Assembly (NCBI GenBank): GCA_964006375.1
Contig: OZ023269.1
Location: 128,783,309-128,847,308, forward strand
Direction: 5' to 3'
Length of the DNA stretch: 64,000 bases
Source of the DNA: Tillus elongatus
Lineage: Eukaryota > Arthropoda > Insecta > Coleoptera > Cleridae
Shown: piece after piece, positions 45,301 to 58,661 of the stretch
Layout: every line of letters starts with the position of its first letter
How positions within the stretch are numbered: position 1 is the stretch's first letter
Position numbers and translations under genes: made by a program
Notes under the pieces: model-generated
The model's input: the letters and a program-made list of their open reading frames with translations, nothing else
The model's database searches: none
What the model was told of the DNA's origin: nothing

Positions 45301-45522
45301 GTAGCAGGTGGTAGTGGAATTTTTCTTTACGTGATAGTAAAGGATTTTTTCACGCCCAAGGAGGTACCACCCTTTACATTAAGAGCAAGTGAAGTCCCAA
45401 CGGACGTTTCCGGTTCTGTTGTATGAGTCGGTTTCCCTTATAAACAAAAATGATGATGGCTCCTCCTTGTACAAAAGATTCCGGAGATAACATACCCCTC
45501 CATTCGGATCTCCGGACGAGGG

Positions 45523-48098
45523 GTGTGCAGGGGGCGCCAGCATCAAGATTTAGCATATCCTTCTCATATATGTGGCCTAATTTCTAACCAGAACTCCGTC
45601 CACCATTTCCTCCAGGCTAATAGGCCCCAACTCCTCTTCCTCATCGAAACCCAAATCAGTGCCAAAACAGCCACTAATCACCTTAATTTCCTGGGGTATG
45701 AGCCCCTTACTTCCTTTAGATTGCATGGAGGCGTGTGCGCATACGTCCGTAGCAATCTACCCGGAACCAGACTCCCCAACTTAGAAGCTGGACGAAAAGA
45801 CATACTACGGATAAAACTCTCTCTCAGGGCCGGAACTAAATTCATCTGTTGCATTTACCGGTCACCTTCTGACAACAACTTTGTCCAGCTCGTTGACTAC
45901 CTTTCTGAAAAAAGCGACCATCTGATTTCTGAATATTCTTCCTCCGAGGTCACTATTCTTGGTGACTTCAATGTCCATAATAAGGAATGGCTAGGATCTT
46001 CAAAAACCGATCCACAAGGGAGAACAGCGGAGGCCTTTGCAGTCAGCAATTCTTTAGCCTATATGTGTCAGCAACCTACTTACTTTCCTCGCATCCCAAC
46101 ACACAGCTCAAATCCCTTGGATCTCCTTACTACAAAACCTGAATGCTATAAGATCAGTCACCGCCCCCCTTGGTCGCTCAGACCACGGCATGGTCACTGC
46201 TTCCTGCGCAATGCAACCCGTGGTCACACAGTCATCACACACACGTATCGTTCGGCACTACAACTCCGCGAACTGGGACTTAATGCGAGATTACTTTTCC
46301 TCATTTCCATGGGCGTCTGTCTGCTTTTGTCATCCTGACTCCTCGGATATCTCACAAAACGTCACCGAAATTATCCAAGCTGGCATGGAATTATTTATTC
46401 CTCGTACACAGAAAACCTCTTCAGCCACTCAAAAGCCCTGGTTCTCTAAATACTGTGACAAGGCGAGACTTAAAAAGGTCAAAGCTCACAAAACGCTTCT
46501 ACACAATCCCAGTCAAGAAAACCGTCAAGAATTTAACGACGCAAAAAACCGCTATGTCCGCATTCTTTCTGAGGCAAAAAACTCGTTTAATAACCACATC
46601 AAGAACAAAGTCCTCTTAAGCTCCAACGGCAGCAAACCCCTCTGGACTCTTGCTAAATCTATTGGGAATAATTTCTGCAAGAGCACGTTCCTACCTCTTG
46701 TCTCAGGGGATGAAATTGTCTCTACCGCCCTGGGCAAGGCTAAACTTTTTGCCTCGTTGTTCGCCGGCAATTGTACTCTCAACCTACCTCCAAATGTTCA
46801 TCCACCAAAAGACCCCCTTGTCGCGCATAAAATGACGGATATCATTTTCAAAACTAAAAAGGTACGAAAGATGCTCTCTTCTCTTAATACCTGGAAAGCC
46901 TCTGGCCTTGACGAGATCCCAGCAATTGTTCTCAAAAAATGCGCACCAGAACTTGCTGCTGTCCTGACTCGCCTGTTTCAGCCATCTTACAATATAGGCA
47001 TATTCCCTAGTAACTGGAAAACTGCTCGAGGAAGAAAGGATCCAAAGCGCTTCCTAGCAACTACAGGCCTATTTCTCTCCTTTCAGTGGTCTGTAAAGTG
47101 ATGGAAAAGTATATAAACACCGAATTACTAAAATTTCTTGAAAAACACAGTCTAATCAACGACAGGCAGTATGGATTCCGTCAGCGCAGATCAACTGCCG
47201 ACCTCTTTTCCTTTGTCACCCATCCTTGGTACAAGTCTATGGAACTACACGGTGAATCCCAGATTGTTGCTCTAGACATATCCAGAGTATTCGGCCAGGT
47301 CTGGCACGCAGCGCTGCTTAATAAACTTCCGGATTATGGCCAAAACTCTGTACCTGGACAGCAAATTTGCTCTCCAACCGCAGCATTTCTGTTGTCGTGG
47401 ATGGCCATTCCTCTAAACTGTATCCAATTAATGCAGGAGTTCCTCAAGGTTCAGATTTAGCCCCCACTTTGTTTCTTCTCCACATCAATGACATCCTCTC
47501 TAGCACATCCAACTCAGTCCACAGTTACGCGGACGACAGCACCATCCACTCAATTATACAATATTCTAAGCCTGTCTCTTTAGCCCAATTAGATGAGGAT
47601 CGCAGACTCATGGAGGGTTCTGTCTCCGTGGATCTCCAAAAAATATTTGACTGGGGAAGTAGAAATCTTGTACAATTCAACCCCACCAAATCTCAGTCTT
47701 GCTTTCTTTCTCATGAGAGATACACCAGCCCTAGACCCATCATAATAAACAACCAAGTTATTCAAAGTAATGAGTCCTTTTCACTTGTTGGCATTTCTGT
47801 GGATTGAAATCTCAATTGGCAACAACATGTCACATCAATTGCAGAAGCGGCTGCTAAGAAATTAGGCATCCTCTTTTGGGCTCGCAAATACTTTTCACCA
47901 GCTAATCTCTACCTTATATACTTCACAAATAAGGCAAAACCTCGTATACTGCTCCCACATCTGGGGTGCCGCTGCCGCTTCTACACTCGCTATCCTGGAC
48001 TCCATTTAGAAGAGAGCTACACGTCTCATCGGTGACCCTACCCTCACCCAAAGGCTGCCATCCCTTGCCCACCTACGTGCCGTTGGTGACCTTTCTCT

Positions 48099-48190
<92 letters not shown>

Positions 48191-48440
48191 CACGGGCAAT
48201 GCTCAGATGAGCTTTCTTCCATAGTTCCTCCACCTGCTGTCCCCAACAGATCTACCAGGTGAACAGAGCGAATGTACCCTTACTGTCCAGGTCACCAGAC
48301 ATAGAACATCTTGTTATGCCCGCTCTTTTGTCCCGAGGACTTCCAAGGTGTGGAATTCCTTGCCGGCACATGTTTTTCCTTCTCCTCCGAACCTCCAAAC
48401 CTTCAAGTCCAGAATTAACAAGTTGCCTCTTTCCTCCAAT
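45523..48440 (+). pseudogene. LINE-A copy 5, most complete copy (endonuclease and RT)
   Basis: The endonuclease domain opens with FLQANRPQLLFLIETQISAK and has GGVCAYVRSNL, CCIYRSPSDNN, VTILGDFNVHNKEW and NPLDLLTTKP; a frame change near 46180 cuts the last EN block. RT follows: KVRKMLSSLNTWKASGLDEI, VMEKYINTELLKFLEKH, DRQYGFRQRRSTAD, VALDISRVFGQVWHA, AGVPQGSDLAPTLF and SYADDSTIHS. Then the C-terminal domain, with a (TA)n tract at 48101-48187. At least four frame breaks (about 46180, 47030, 47360, 47810) make it inactive. No ORF1 was identified. It ends near 48440, short of the usual 3' end. Confidence 0.88.
48101..48187. repeat. (TA)n tract in LINE-A copy 5
   Basis: About 43 units at the same position as in copy 3. 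Confidence 0.98.
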
Positions 48441-48955
48441 GATCCCACCATATTCCTTCAAAATACATCAAAGTTTCTGTCTATCTATACGCTTTCTCCA
48501 AATGAACGGTATTTCCAAATTCTAACTATAGTTGAACCACTTGCGGAAGTGATAACACTTGGGCAGTATAGCATCTTCCTGTCATAAACCCAGATTGAAC
48601 ATCCCCAATCCATCTTGAAATAGCGATCAATAAATTAAAGAACGGAAAAGCAGCGGGTCAACACACGCTAAAATTCACAGAGAAATGATAAATTATGGGT
48701 GCCCTAAATTAACTGTAAAACTATGTGAGCTGTTGATTTTTATGTGTTTTTATCCACAGATAATAATTAATAATATTTTGTACATGTGTTAAATAAATAT
48801 GCGATAATAATTTCCATGTCGACAGTCTAATAAAAATAACCGGTATATATAAAAACTCACAATTATTTATGTAATATAAAATAATCCACGTTCCTTATTG
48901 CTTTAATCTAGTAATATTTATTCGTATGTGAAAGAAAAGGGTGAAAAGTACATAC
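48441..48955. other. Intron stretch without recognised features
   Basis: AT-rich sequence between LINE-A copy 5 and the receptor exon at 48956. Nothing recognised. Confidence 0.5.
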
Positions 48956-49182
48956 GTGTTCATCTTTCCCATCGGCACAATCGAGCTCACCATCGCAGCG
49001 CCATTTGGCCGATATGCAAAAGCTCTTGGCACATTGAAACTCTGTCTCGGGCGCGCACGTGACTGCGGGGCAATCTTTTTCGTCCGATCCATCTCCACAA
49101 TCGTTGTCGAAATCACAAACCCATCTTTTCTGGATACATTTACCATTCTTGCAGGTGAACTCGTCCGATCGGCAGGTTTCAT
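48956..49182 (-). CDS. LDLR-family exon: two LDLa repeats
   Basis: This 227-bp exon holds one complete LDLa repeat ([14 protein letters not shown] to SDEKDC) and most of a second ([15 protein letters not shown] to ADGKDEH). The last cysteine of the second repeat is the first cysteine of the next exon (DCPK), so a module is split across the 23 kb intron. The acceptor is GTGTTTCCAG (phase 1) and the donor GTATGT (phase 0). The phase 0 junction matches the phase 0 start of exon 25693-25957. The second repeat ends DGKDEH rather than the common DGSDE; the acidic ligands are kept. Confidence 0.9.
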
Positions 49183-49326
49183 CTGGAAACACAACAAAAG
49201 ATTTACATAACATTACAAGACGGAAAATCGTTCACATAAAAAAAAAACATGTTTGTGTACAATACTTTATTATATTTACAGTAGCTGATTTGGATGGCAA
49301 ATCTTCATATACGAGGTCCGGTATAT

Positions 49327-49328
<2 letters not shown>

Positions 49329-49407
<79 letters not shown>
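49329..49407. repeat. (TA)n tract left of the mariner-type element
   Basis: About 39 units ending exactly at the inverted repeat. Confidence 0.98.
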
Positions 49408-49411
<4 letters not shown>

Positions 49412-49903
49412 GCTTCGCATAAGAACCGACACAGATCAGGGGCATGTAGGGGAAGCCAAAATATTTAACGCAACTTAGCCCTAGAGAAGTTATAGGCTTT
49501 CAAAGTGGGGTTTTTAATTTCGAAAAAAATCAATATCTCAGTTATGCCTGAACTTAGAAGAACTAAATTTGATACGCGTTTTGAGTGTATCAAGAGCAAT
49601 AATCGACAGTAATAAGAATTCAATTGAAGCATTTTAAAGGGTTGAAAAGGGATGATTCACCCTTAAAATGTGAAGTTTTTAACCTATTGGCGGATTTAAA
49701 AAATTATTATTTCATTTTATTACTCTTATTAATTTTCGAAGAACTTTGTCTTTTTCAACAAAATTCAGAATAACTAAATACACGTATTAGAGCTGTGTTA
49801 TTTAAAATATCGGAAATTCAAACGTTGGCTATGAAATTTAACGCCAGACTTGACAATCAGGAAAATAAGTCATTTTATTTTAGTAATATTTTTGAGTGTT
49901 GTG

Positions 49904-50942
49904 AAAATGACCGGGAAGTTTTCATTTAGCGAACAAATTGACATGCTATTATTGTTTTCTGTGAAGGAAACTACAGAAGAAGTGTTGAAGAATATCGGAG
50001 AAGATTTCCTAATCGTGTAATCCCTCATAGAGATACATTTGCCAATGTTGGAAGACGGGCTCGAAAAACAGGCAAGTTTTTCAGTAACACTCGAGAACGT
50101 GCTACTGCAACCAGGGCACAAGACGAAGAACTTATTTTGAATACAATTGAAGATGACCCACATATTAGTACTAGAAATCTATCTCGACAAACTGGTATAT
50201 CGCAAACTTCTGTTCACCGAGTAGTAAGACGTAATCTACTGCACCCATATCATATCCAAAAAGTGCAAGAATTGTTACCGGAATATTTGCTTAAACGAGT
50301 GAATCTCTGTCAGTTTATTTTGCATCAAGAAATTAATTTTCAAAAGAAGATTCTTTTTACTGATGAAGCTTGTTTCACCATCATGAAGATTCGGATGTAA
50401 ACCCTCATTCAGTAATTCCTCGTTATTTCCAACGCGAGTTTAAGACAAATGTTTGGATCGGTATTATTGATCGGTATTTAATTGGTCCAGGTATTTTACC
50501 GAATCGATTAAATGGCGAAACTTATTTAGAATTTCTCCAAAACAATCTCCCGGATCTACTCGGCGAGGTGCCTCTACAACTTAGACTGGAACCTTCGTTT
50601 ATGCACGATGGAACACCGCCTCATTTCAGTATTGCTGTTAGAGACTATTTAAACAACAAGTATCCAAATAAATGGATTGGAAGAGAAAATAATTGCCCAC
50701 AAGTTTGGCCGCCACGATCGCCAGACCTCAACAAATGTGACTTCTTTTTGTGGGGAATGTTAAAAGAATTGGTGTTTTCCTCGCCATTTGCGTTTCGAGC
50801 CGAATTGTGCAATCGCATAACACATAAATGCACACTTATTAGAAACAATCAACAGTTGTTGCATAGAATAGACTTCAATTTTCGACGAAGAATAAATTTA
50901 TGCCTGAGAGAGAACTGTAATCATCTTAAACAGTTTCTGTAA
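49904..50942 (+). pseudogene. Tc1/mariner-type transposase, two frame breaks
   Basis: It starts MTGKFSFSEQIDMLLLF, then shifts frame near 49957. The main part has a helix-turn-helix-like region (STRNLSRQTGISQTSVHRV) and the first catalytic block LFTDEACFT; a second shift at about 50380 leads into FKTNVWIGI, FMHDGTPPHFS and WPPRSPDLNKCDFFLWG. The visible catalytic set is D, D, D with 38 residues between the second and third Asp. Length about 345 residues, normal for the superfamily. The frame breaks rule out activity of this copy. Confidence 0.88.
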
Positions 50943-51015
50943 TTTATCGGTGCAAATGTTATATTATTTCCATTGTTTTAGTTGGTTGTTTTTCTATCAA
51001 ATTATTCTTATTACC

Positions 51016-52582
<1,567 letters not shown>

Positions 52583-53097
52583 TTTTTTTTTCCTGATTGT
52601 CAAGCCTGACGTTAAATTTTATAGCCAACGTTTGAATTTCCGATGATTTTAAATAACACAGCTCCAATACGTGTATTTAGTTCTTCGGAATTTTGTTAAA
52701 AACGACAAAGTTTTTTGAAAATTAACAAGAGTGATAAAAGTTTTAGAATTAAATTCCCCCCAAAAATGAAATAACAATTTTTTAAATCCGCTAATAGGTT
52801 AAAAAATTCTGACACATTTTAAGGGTGAATCATCGCTTATCAACCCCTTAAAATGTTTTAATTGAATTCTTATTACTGTCGCGTATTGCTCTTGATACAC
52901 TCAAAACGTGTACCAAATTTAGTTATTCTAAATTGAAGCATAACTGAGATATTGATTTTTTTTCGAAATTAGAAACCCCACTTTGAAAGCATATGCCTTC
53001 TTAGGGGTGCAACTTAGTATAGGGCTAAGTTGCGTAAAATTACAATATTTTGGGTTTCCTACATGCCCCTGATCTGTGTCGGTCCTTATGCGAAACA

Positions 53098-53100
<3 letters not shown>

Positions 53101-53146
<46 letters not shown>
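53101..53146. repeat. (TA)n tract right of the mariner-type element
   Basis: About 23 units starting exactly at the end of the inverted repeat. Confidence 0.98.
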
Positions 53147-53148
<2 letters not shown>

Positions 53149-53274
53149 GGCAATAACTTTGTTAAAACTGTTTAGTCAAAAAATGTGCTAAATCAAAGTG
53201 GTTCGGTAATTTTTTTGCCAGTTTCTGTGAACTTAAATTTTCACTACAACATCTGTGCGGTTAATATTAAAAGA

Positions 53275-53425
53275 CATATGGTTCCAACAAGATGAAGTAC
53301 CTCCTCACTTTGGCATGGAATTTCGAAATTGCTTTAAATAACGGTTTCCTAGACAGATGGATTGGGTGTAGGTGAGAAAAAGCGCGACCAGCTCCGTCAC
53401 CCGATTTAGAGTGATGCGGGTCTTT
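53275..53425 (+). pseudogene. Mariner-type transposase fragment
   Basis: One frame reads IWFQQDEVPPHFGMEFRNCF, a stop, then RFPRQMDWV. This is the (W)FQQDGAPPHF block of mariner-type transposases with the second catalytic Asp. About 150 bp, with stops. Confidence 0.55.
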
Positions 53426-53426
53426 T

Positions 53427-53984
53427 TATGTCGTTGTCTGAATAATCGAGTTTGAAAGGATTAACCGAGTCGCCTATATCACCTGATCGCTCGTTTGTTT
53501 TTTGTCAAGTGACAGCAGTGAGACAAGAAATAATTTTAAATGTTAGACGGTCCTTTTTAGAAATACTATCTTTATATTTTGGAAACAGTGGTAGATATTT
53601 TAAAGATTTTTTTTGACATGACTGTTACTGTGTGTGTGTTTTGTTTCTTTAACGTCGGCCTATTTCCGCGACTATGGCCAATCACCGACGCCAGGGAGCA
53701 GTTTTATCTCACTATCCTGGAAATTTTGCCGAGCCCCTGCCTTTCTGTAAGGATGATAGTGATCTTTAACGTGCCCAACATCGCATGGACACGGAACCGA
53801 CGGCTTTATGTCCCCTTTGAAGGGCAGAACGTGCAGACATTCAACTTGCTCAAATACCATGCCACAACATCGGTCGATGTTAATATTACAGTTTGTACCG
53901 AAAAAGTTAAAGAAGAACCCTGGGATCGAACCCAGTACCCTTCGGTTCAGAGGCACAGGCTCTTGCCCCTGAACTACCGAGGCT
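53427..53984 (-). mobile_element. Second SINE family, copy with tRNA-like head and shared flank
   Basis: On the minus strand from 53984: GCCTCGGTAGTTCAGGGGC (box A), then GGGTTCGATCCCA (box B) at about 53922-53933, then the SINE body down to 53641. The next 210 bp (53427-53640) match 41870-42098. The head is closer to a real tRNA than in the other copies, but it carries the SINE body, so it is not a tRNA gene. Confidence 0.75.
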
Positions 53985-54500
53985 CTACATGTCTATTACT
54001 GTTTTTCATTTTCGTTGAAAGCTTTGTGTGGCAAGAACTAATTTTTAATTAGACAGGCAATGAAAATCAGATAAATGTTTTTGTCCTGAAATTATTCCTA
54101 TGCAACCCCGATAAAGTTTGTTCACCTATGCATAGTAACGCGTAGATCAAAACAAAATTAGGATGCCATTTGAAACAGCAAATTAGTTGTCACAATAGAG
54201 ATACGGTCAGGAATAACAAAATTCAAAATCACAGAACAATGGCAAAAAAATTCCAACATATTTTAATTAAAATATTTTTCAAGTAATCGTTATTATTTCA
54301 TAGATTTGCCGGATCCTGTATAAAGACAAACGCCTTACTGAATGCTCGACACTAATCCCCCTTTCTTTTCTAGTATTTAAAAATATGTGCTATTTTTCTA
54401 GTAATAGCTTGAAGCAAATTTAAAGTTTTTTTTATTTATAATGATAATTAGAGTTGATATATAATGATTATATTTTTAACACGATAAAAAATTAACTTAC

Positions 54501-54623
54501 TGCAGGCTTTTTCATCGCTGCCGTCTGAGCAATCTGGGTTATCATCGCACATCCATGTTAGAGGTACACATTCTCCGGGAGAAGATCTGCAGGTAAATTC
54601 ATCAACTCCACACACTTTTTGCT
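54501..54623 (-). CDS. LDLR-family exon: one LDLa repeat
   Basis: A 123-bp exon encoding a single LDLa repeat: [11 protein letters not shown], then [14 protein letters not shown], then SDGSDEKAC. It has six cysteines and the acidic calcium cage. The acceptor follows a long T run (ending TTTTCAG) and the donor is GTAAGT; both introns are phase 1. Length and phase match the exon at 62414-62536, so the two are interchangeable modules. A mariner-type fragment and a deleted gypsy element lie upstream in the 7.8 kb intron. Confidence 0.9.
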
Positions 54624-54750
54624 CTGAAAAAAAAAACAATGATTAAACTTTCGTTCAAGACGCTTGCTTAAAACTATAGGGAAATAAACCCGCAATAATT
54701 ACACAGCGAAAAGGTGGCAGCGTGGTGTGGAATTTCCAAACTCGGAATAA

Positions 54751-55165
54751 TTGGACCCTTCTTTTTTGAAAATAAAAGAGAGAGAGAGAGCGCAGGCAGT
54801 GACGGTCAACTCCGAGCGGTACCTCGTTATGCTTCGAGAATTTTTAATCCCTCATCTTGAAGAAAATGAAATTGACACTGACAACTTATGGCTTCAACAA
54901 GACGGAGCTATAGCTCACCCGGCAAGGATTTCTATGGACTTTCTGGACACGATTTTCTCCCGACGCGTGATTTCCCAAATTGGCGATATTCCCTGGCCTC
55001 CACGTTTCACAGACCTCACCCCATGTGACTTTTTCTTTGGTGCTACCTCAAGCCTAAAGTGTATGTCGACAAACCAAGAACCACCCAATAATGAAAGGAA
55101 TCCATCAAAAATGAAATTACGGCGATTCCAGGCGATATGGTGAGAGAGTCATTACAAACTTCACG
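54751..55165 (+). pseudogene. Mariner-type transposase fragment, C-terminal half
   Basis: Reads TVNSERYLVMLREFLIPHL, NLWLQQDGAIAHPARISMDF (second catalytic Asp), then DIPWPPRFTDLTPCDFFFG (third Asp block, with SPDL changed to FTDL) and further decayed C-terminal sequence. It is close to the WPPRSPDLTPCDFFLWG subgroup and distinct from the transposase at 49904. A short (GA)n run lies at its start. It is truncated by the LTR that begins at 55176. Confidence 0.75.
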
Positions 55166-55175
55166 GATCGCCTTT

Positions 55176-55895
55176 TGTTACTTCTATGGTCAGAGGCCGG
55201 TTGCAGTGTGTTGGTAACAGCGTACACTCTGGAATGATATTTCTAGAAAGGACCAGAAGTGACAGGTGTAGAACAGTGTAGAAGGTCTAGAATCTCTATG
55301 GATAGTATATTTACATAGCTATAACATTCGCTTTAGAGATAATATATATCTGAATAAACCTAATAATTCATTCTATAAAAAGTCGCCGTTGTATGCGGGT
55401 TCTTATTATTTTAATCTGCTGCCTAATCATATTAGGGATTGTCGTACCGTGGCGCAATTCGATAGAGAGCTTAAGCAGTATCTGTATTCGCAGTGTTTTT
55501 ATTCTGTCGATGAGTTCGAAAATCACTTAAGGTCATCATAGTTATTGTGATGTCGCATATATTTAGTCTTTTTGATGTCTTATTTGTGATTTCGTAGTGA
55601 TATACTGTGTGACTGTTTGTGTTTGTGTGAATATTTGGTACATTATTTAATTTATTGATTCCTATGTTTTTATAATTTTATTGACGTGTCTATCTGAAAC
55701 ATTGTATCAGCTCATGACAAATAAATTTATCTATCTATCTATCTACCTATCTATCTATCTATAAATAGGCCAGCGGCACACATAGTATTATTAGTTGCGT
55801 ATTGAGTTAGTGTGGTGCAGAATAAGTGATCAGAGAGTATTAACCGAGTCAGCAATAAGTGTTGGTGTATAAGAAACGATCATAGAAGGCGGAGT
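55176..55895 (+). repeat. Left LTR, interrupted and truncated
   Basis: 55176-55308 and 55767-55895 match the right LTR (for example AGGCCGGTTGCAGTGTGTTGG and GATCATAGAAGGC). The match ends there, so the rest of the LTR is replaced or deleted. Confidence 0.8.
55309..55766 (+). mobile_element. 3' end of a LINE inserted in the LTR
   Basis: One frame ends an RT C-terminal domain: KSPLYAGSYYFNLLPNHIRD, then TVAQFDRELKQYLYSQCF, stop at about 55540. A 3' UTR follows and a (TATC)n tail at 55727-55762. The target was the TATAAATA element of the LTR; part of it is present on both sides, consistent with a short target duplication. It is 5' truncated, as is usual for LINEs. Confidence 0.7.
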
Positions 55896-56043
55896 GGGAT
55901 TATCAAGCTGCTAGTGGAAATATTTTCCAGAATATTCATTGAACAACGTGGAAATTTCTAGAGTTTCTGGAAGAGCAGTGTCAGCAGTAATTCATAACTG
56001 GCTGTGTTTTTGAAACAGAATTAACTGTGTACTAGCTTTAAGT

Positions 56044-56807
56044 ATGGCTATGCCTAAGATACGTAGCGTAACAGCCAATATGGACACCCAGCTATTGGAA
56101 TTGATTAAATAAATGAAAGAAGCCAGAAAAAGAGACGAAGAAGCTTAAGAATGGCTGAGAACGAGATGGATAACCCAGAAAAGAGACCAAGATGCCAAAC
56201 AAGAAATGAGAATTAGGAGATGAAGAGTCCAGAAAAAGATACGAACAAGCCAAAGAAGAAATGAGAAAAAGAGATGAAGAGGCCAGAAAGGGAACAAAGA
56301 AGCTAAAGAAGAAATTGGAAAAGAGGCGAAGAAGCCAAAGAAGAAATGGGAAAGAGGTGAAGAGGTCAGAAAAAGAGGCGAAGAAGCCAAAGGAGAAATT
56401 AGAAAAAGGGATGAAGAAGCCAGAAAAAGAGACGAAGAAGCCAAGGACGAGAAAAAGAGACGAAGAAGCAAAGGAAGAAATGAGAAGAAGATATGAAGAA
56501 ACAAAGAAAATTCTACAGGAACAGGCCAGCAGAATTGAGAATATGACTTTATGTGTCCGCGAACGTAGGTAGCAGGTAAAAGACAACATCTTTCAGCAAG
56601 TAGAAATCCGAGTAAGGGGTATCAGCGACAATGTACATGACAAGCTGACGGAAGTACAAGAGAAAGTGCATTCACTAGAAAAGAAGTGTGATACCCTAGC
56701 CAAGGGAAACATCAGACTCGAAGATAGCCCCGTCGTGAGAATTAAGGTTCCCACATTTGATATTTATCTACGCCAGTTCGAGGCCGCTGCTACAGCAAAT
56801 GGTTGGG

Positions 56808-56843
<36 letters not shown>

Positions 56844-57700
56844 CTTCGTTAATTGTAGCCCTCAGAAGAGTTGCCCTAGATGTGCTTCAAGGTATTCCCA
56901 GGGAAGAACTGTTGAGTTTTGACAGCATTAAACATCAATTAGAGATATGGTTTGGCGGCCAGCATTTACAACAGCTGTATCGATTGCAGTTGAAAACTCG
57001 TTGTCAGAAAACGGGCGAAAGACTCCAACATCTCCACGCCAACGTTGTCAGACTGACACGATTAGCCTACCCCATAGCTCCGATCGAATTTTTAAACCAG
57101 CTGTCGCTGCAAACCTTCATTGACGGCATCAGAGCTATCGACACCCAACAGGCGCTGAGAAGGGCGAGACACAAAAGCTCGAACGATGAATTGGCACCTT
57201 CCTTGGAGTTTGAAGCGGTCAAGCAAGCATCAGAAAGTCATGTGAAAGTTCGCAGTCTCCAAGTTCAAGAAGAAAATAAAACAGATTCAACCAAGGTCAT
57301 GCAGCTACTAGAAAAAATAGCAAAGCAAATAAGGCCTACGTCTCATGGGTACCCAATAAGAGCTAACCGTGCGAATGCCCTGCGCTGCTGGAACTGCGGC
57401 AAGGTGGGACATATAAGAAGCGAATGTTGGGCTCTAAGTTCATGCGCAAGGGAGAAAGTAAAGCTAAGGCCGGTAACCGTTTCTCGGGTTAGCGATTCTG
57501 GAAGAGCTCTCGTCGTATACGGATACAAGACCCAAATGGTCGTCGACACAGGCGCACCTAGGACGATTATTCGCCACGACATGGTTCCAAGATGGCGAGT
57601 AAAAGAGCAAATGCAGCTAGTGGTGATCGGATACAAGTATTTGGTGAAACTGACGTCGTGCTACAAATTGGGACATGGAAGGCAAAGCAGAGAGCCATAA
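56044..57700 (+). pseudogene. Gag and protease start of the gypsy remnant
   Basis: MAMPKIRSVTANMDTQLLEL at 56044 opens a Lys/Glu-rich coiled-coil region (KRDEEARK repeats) broken by stops and shifts to about 56600. The main frame (56666-57700, 344 residues) has a capsid-like part with IKHQLEIWFGGQHLQQLYRL, a CCHC knuckle CWNCGKVGHIRSEC (about residue 240) and a protease site VVDTGAPRTII. A (GA)n expansion at 56809-56841 inserted GERERERERERE into the protein. The protease continues in another frame (57592-57984: ITGLDILQGQCAKLDLG). Confidence 0.8.
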
Positions 57701-57984
57701 TCGCCGCCATATCAGACCCGATTATAACTGGCTTGGACATACTCCAAGGTCAGTGCGCTAAACTTGATCTTGGTACTAGCATCCTGACTATCAACGGTGA
57801 AAAAATAATAATGTCGCCTGGCAGTAACCTGGTAGTGCTGAATATCACCATAGAGCAAAACAGCAACGTCTGCCGTGAAAGTGACATTCCAGTGAAGAGA
57901 GCTGTGAGAGGAAGAGACGACCCTGTCGTTAGAATCCACATACGAGTAGAAAGCGGCCGCATAAAGACCCGTTATAACGTGTGA

Positions 57985-58204
57985 GCTAATTCAGCTGGTT
58001 TTAAAGGATTTTGGATGTGGTTCTAAGGGATGGCCACCGAAACTACAAAAATTATGGGAAGGTCCGTATAAGGTGGTCAAAATGATCAATGACGTTGTCT
58101 ATCGCCTTCAGAGGAGCCCGAAGAGCAGGATGAAGCTGGACCATATGCACAGGCTTACGCCATACCAAGAAATGTCAGAATTCGACCAGGACGATCGAAT
58201 GTGA
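57985..58204 (+). pseudogene. Integrase C-terminal segment of the gypsy remnant
   Basis: Reads LQKLWEGPYKVVKMINDVVY, then RLQRSPKSRMKLDHMHRLTP and stop at 58204. This is the GPF/Y module at the end of gypsy integrases. It follows the protease with no RT or integrase core, so about 2.5-3 kb has been lost (estimate from typical gypsy pol length). Confidence 0.75.
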
Positions 58205-58252
58205 GAGAGGGGCAGTGTCATTTTTGTCAATGAGAATTAAGTTTATGGACTT

Positions 58253-58661
58253 TGTTACTTCTATGGTCAGAGGCCGGTTGCAGTGTGTTGGTAACGAACA
58301 CTCTGGAATGATATTTCTAGAAGGGACCAGAAGTGACAGGTGTAGAACAGTCTAGAAGGTCTAGAATCTCTATGTACAGTATAAATGGGCGAGTGGCACA
58401 CATAGTAAGTTAGTTCAGTATTGAGTTAGTGTGGTGCAGAATAAGTGATCATAGAGTATTAAGCGAATCATCAGTAAGTCTTGGTGTACAAGAAGCGATC
58501 ATAGAAGGCAGATAGTGGAATATAGTTCTATGGACATTTAGTAATAGAGAGAAATATTTTAGTTGATAGTGGTGTTAGAAAATAGTTTTTTCAAATAAAT
58601 TAGTAGTTTGAAAAGCTGCGTTTTGTTAGTCAACAAATCGAGAATCCCGTAGAACGTAACA
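58253..58661 (+). repeat. Right LTR of the gypsy remnant, complete
   Basis: 409 bp from TGTTACTTCT to GAACGTAACA. It contains a TATAAAT at 58380-58386 (putative promoter) and AATAAAT at about 58597 (putative poly(A) signal). Confidence 0.8.

Larger units (their letters stand above)
55176..58661 (+). mobile_element. Deleted gypsy-like LTR retrotransposon
   Basis: Both LTRs start TGTTACTTCTATGG; the right one ends GTAACA, forming a TGTTAC/GTAACA inverted end. Between them lie a gag with a CCHC knuckle, a protease start, and then directly the C-terminal integrase segment. RT, RNase H and the integrase core are absent. The left LTR is interrupted by a LINE end and has lost its 3' part and the primer site. 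The immediate flanks do not show a target duplication (GCCTT and ATATA). The element can no longer move by itself. Confidence 0.85.

Noticed and set aside
53917..53984. tRNA-like sequence on the minus strand with a good box B stem
   Set aside because: Same SINE family as above; not a standalone tRNA gene.
56092..56589. Minus-strand Phe/Ser/Leu-rich 165-codon frame
   Set aside because: It is the antisense of the Lys/Glu-rich coiled-coil part of gag in the gypsy remnant.
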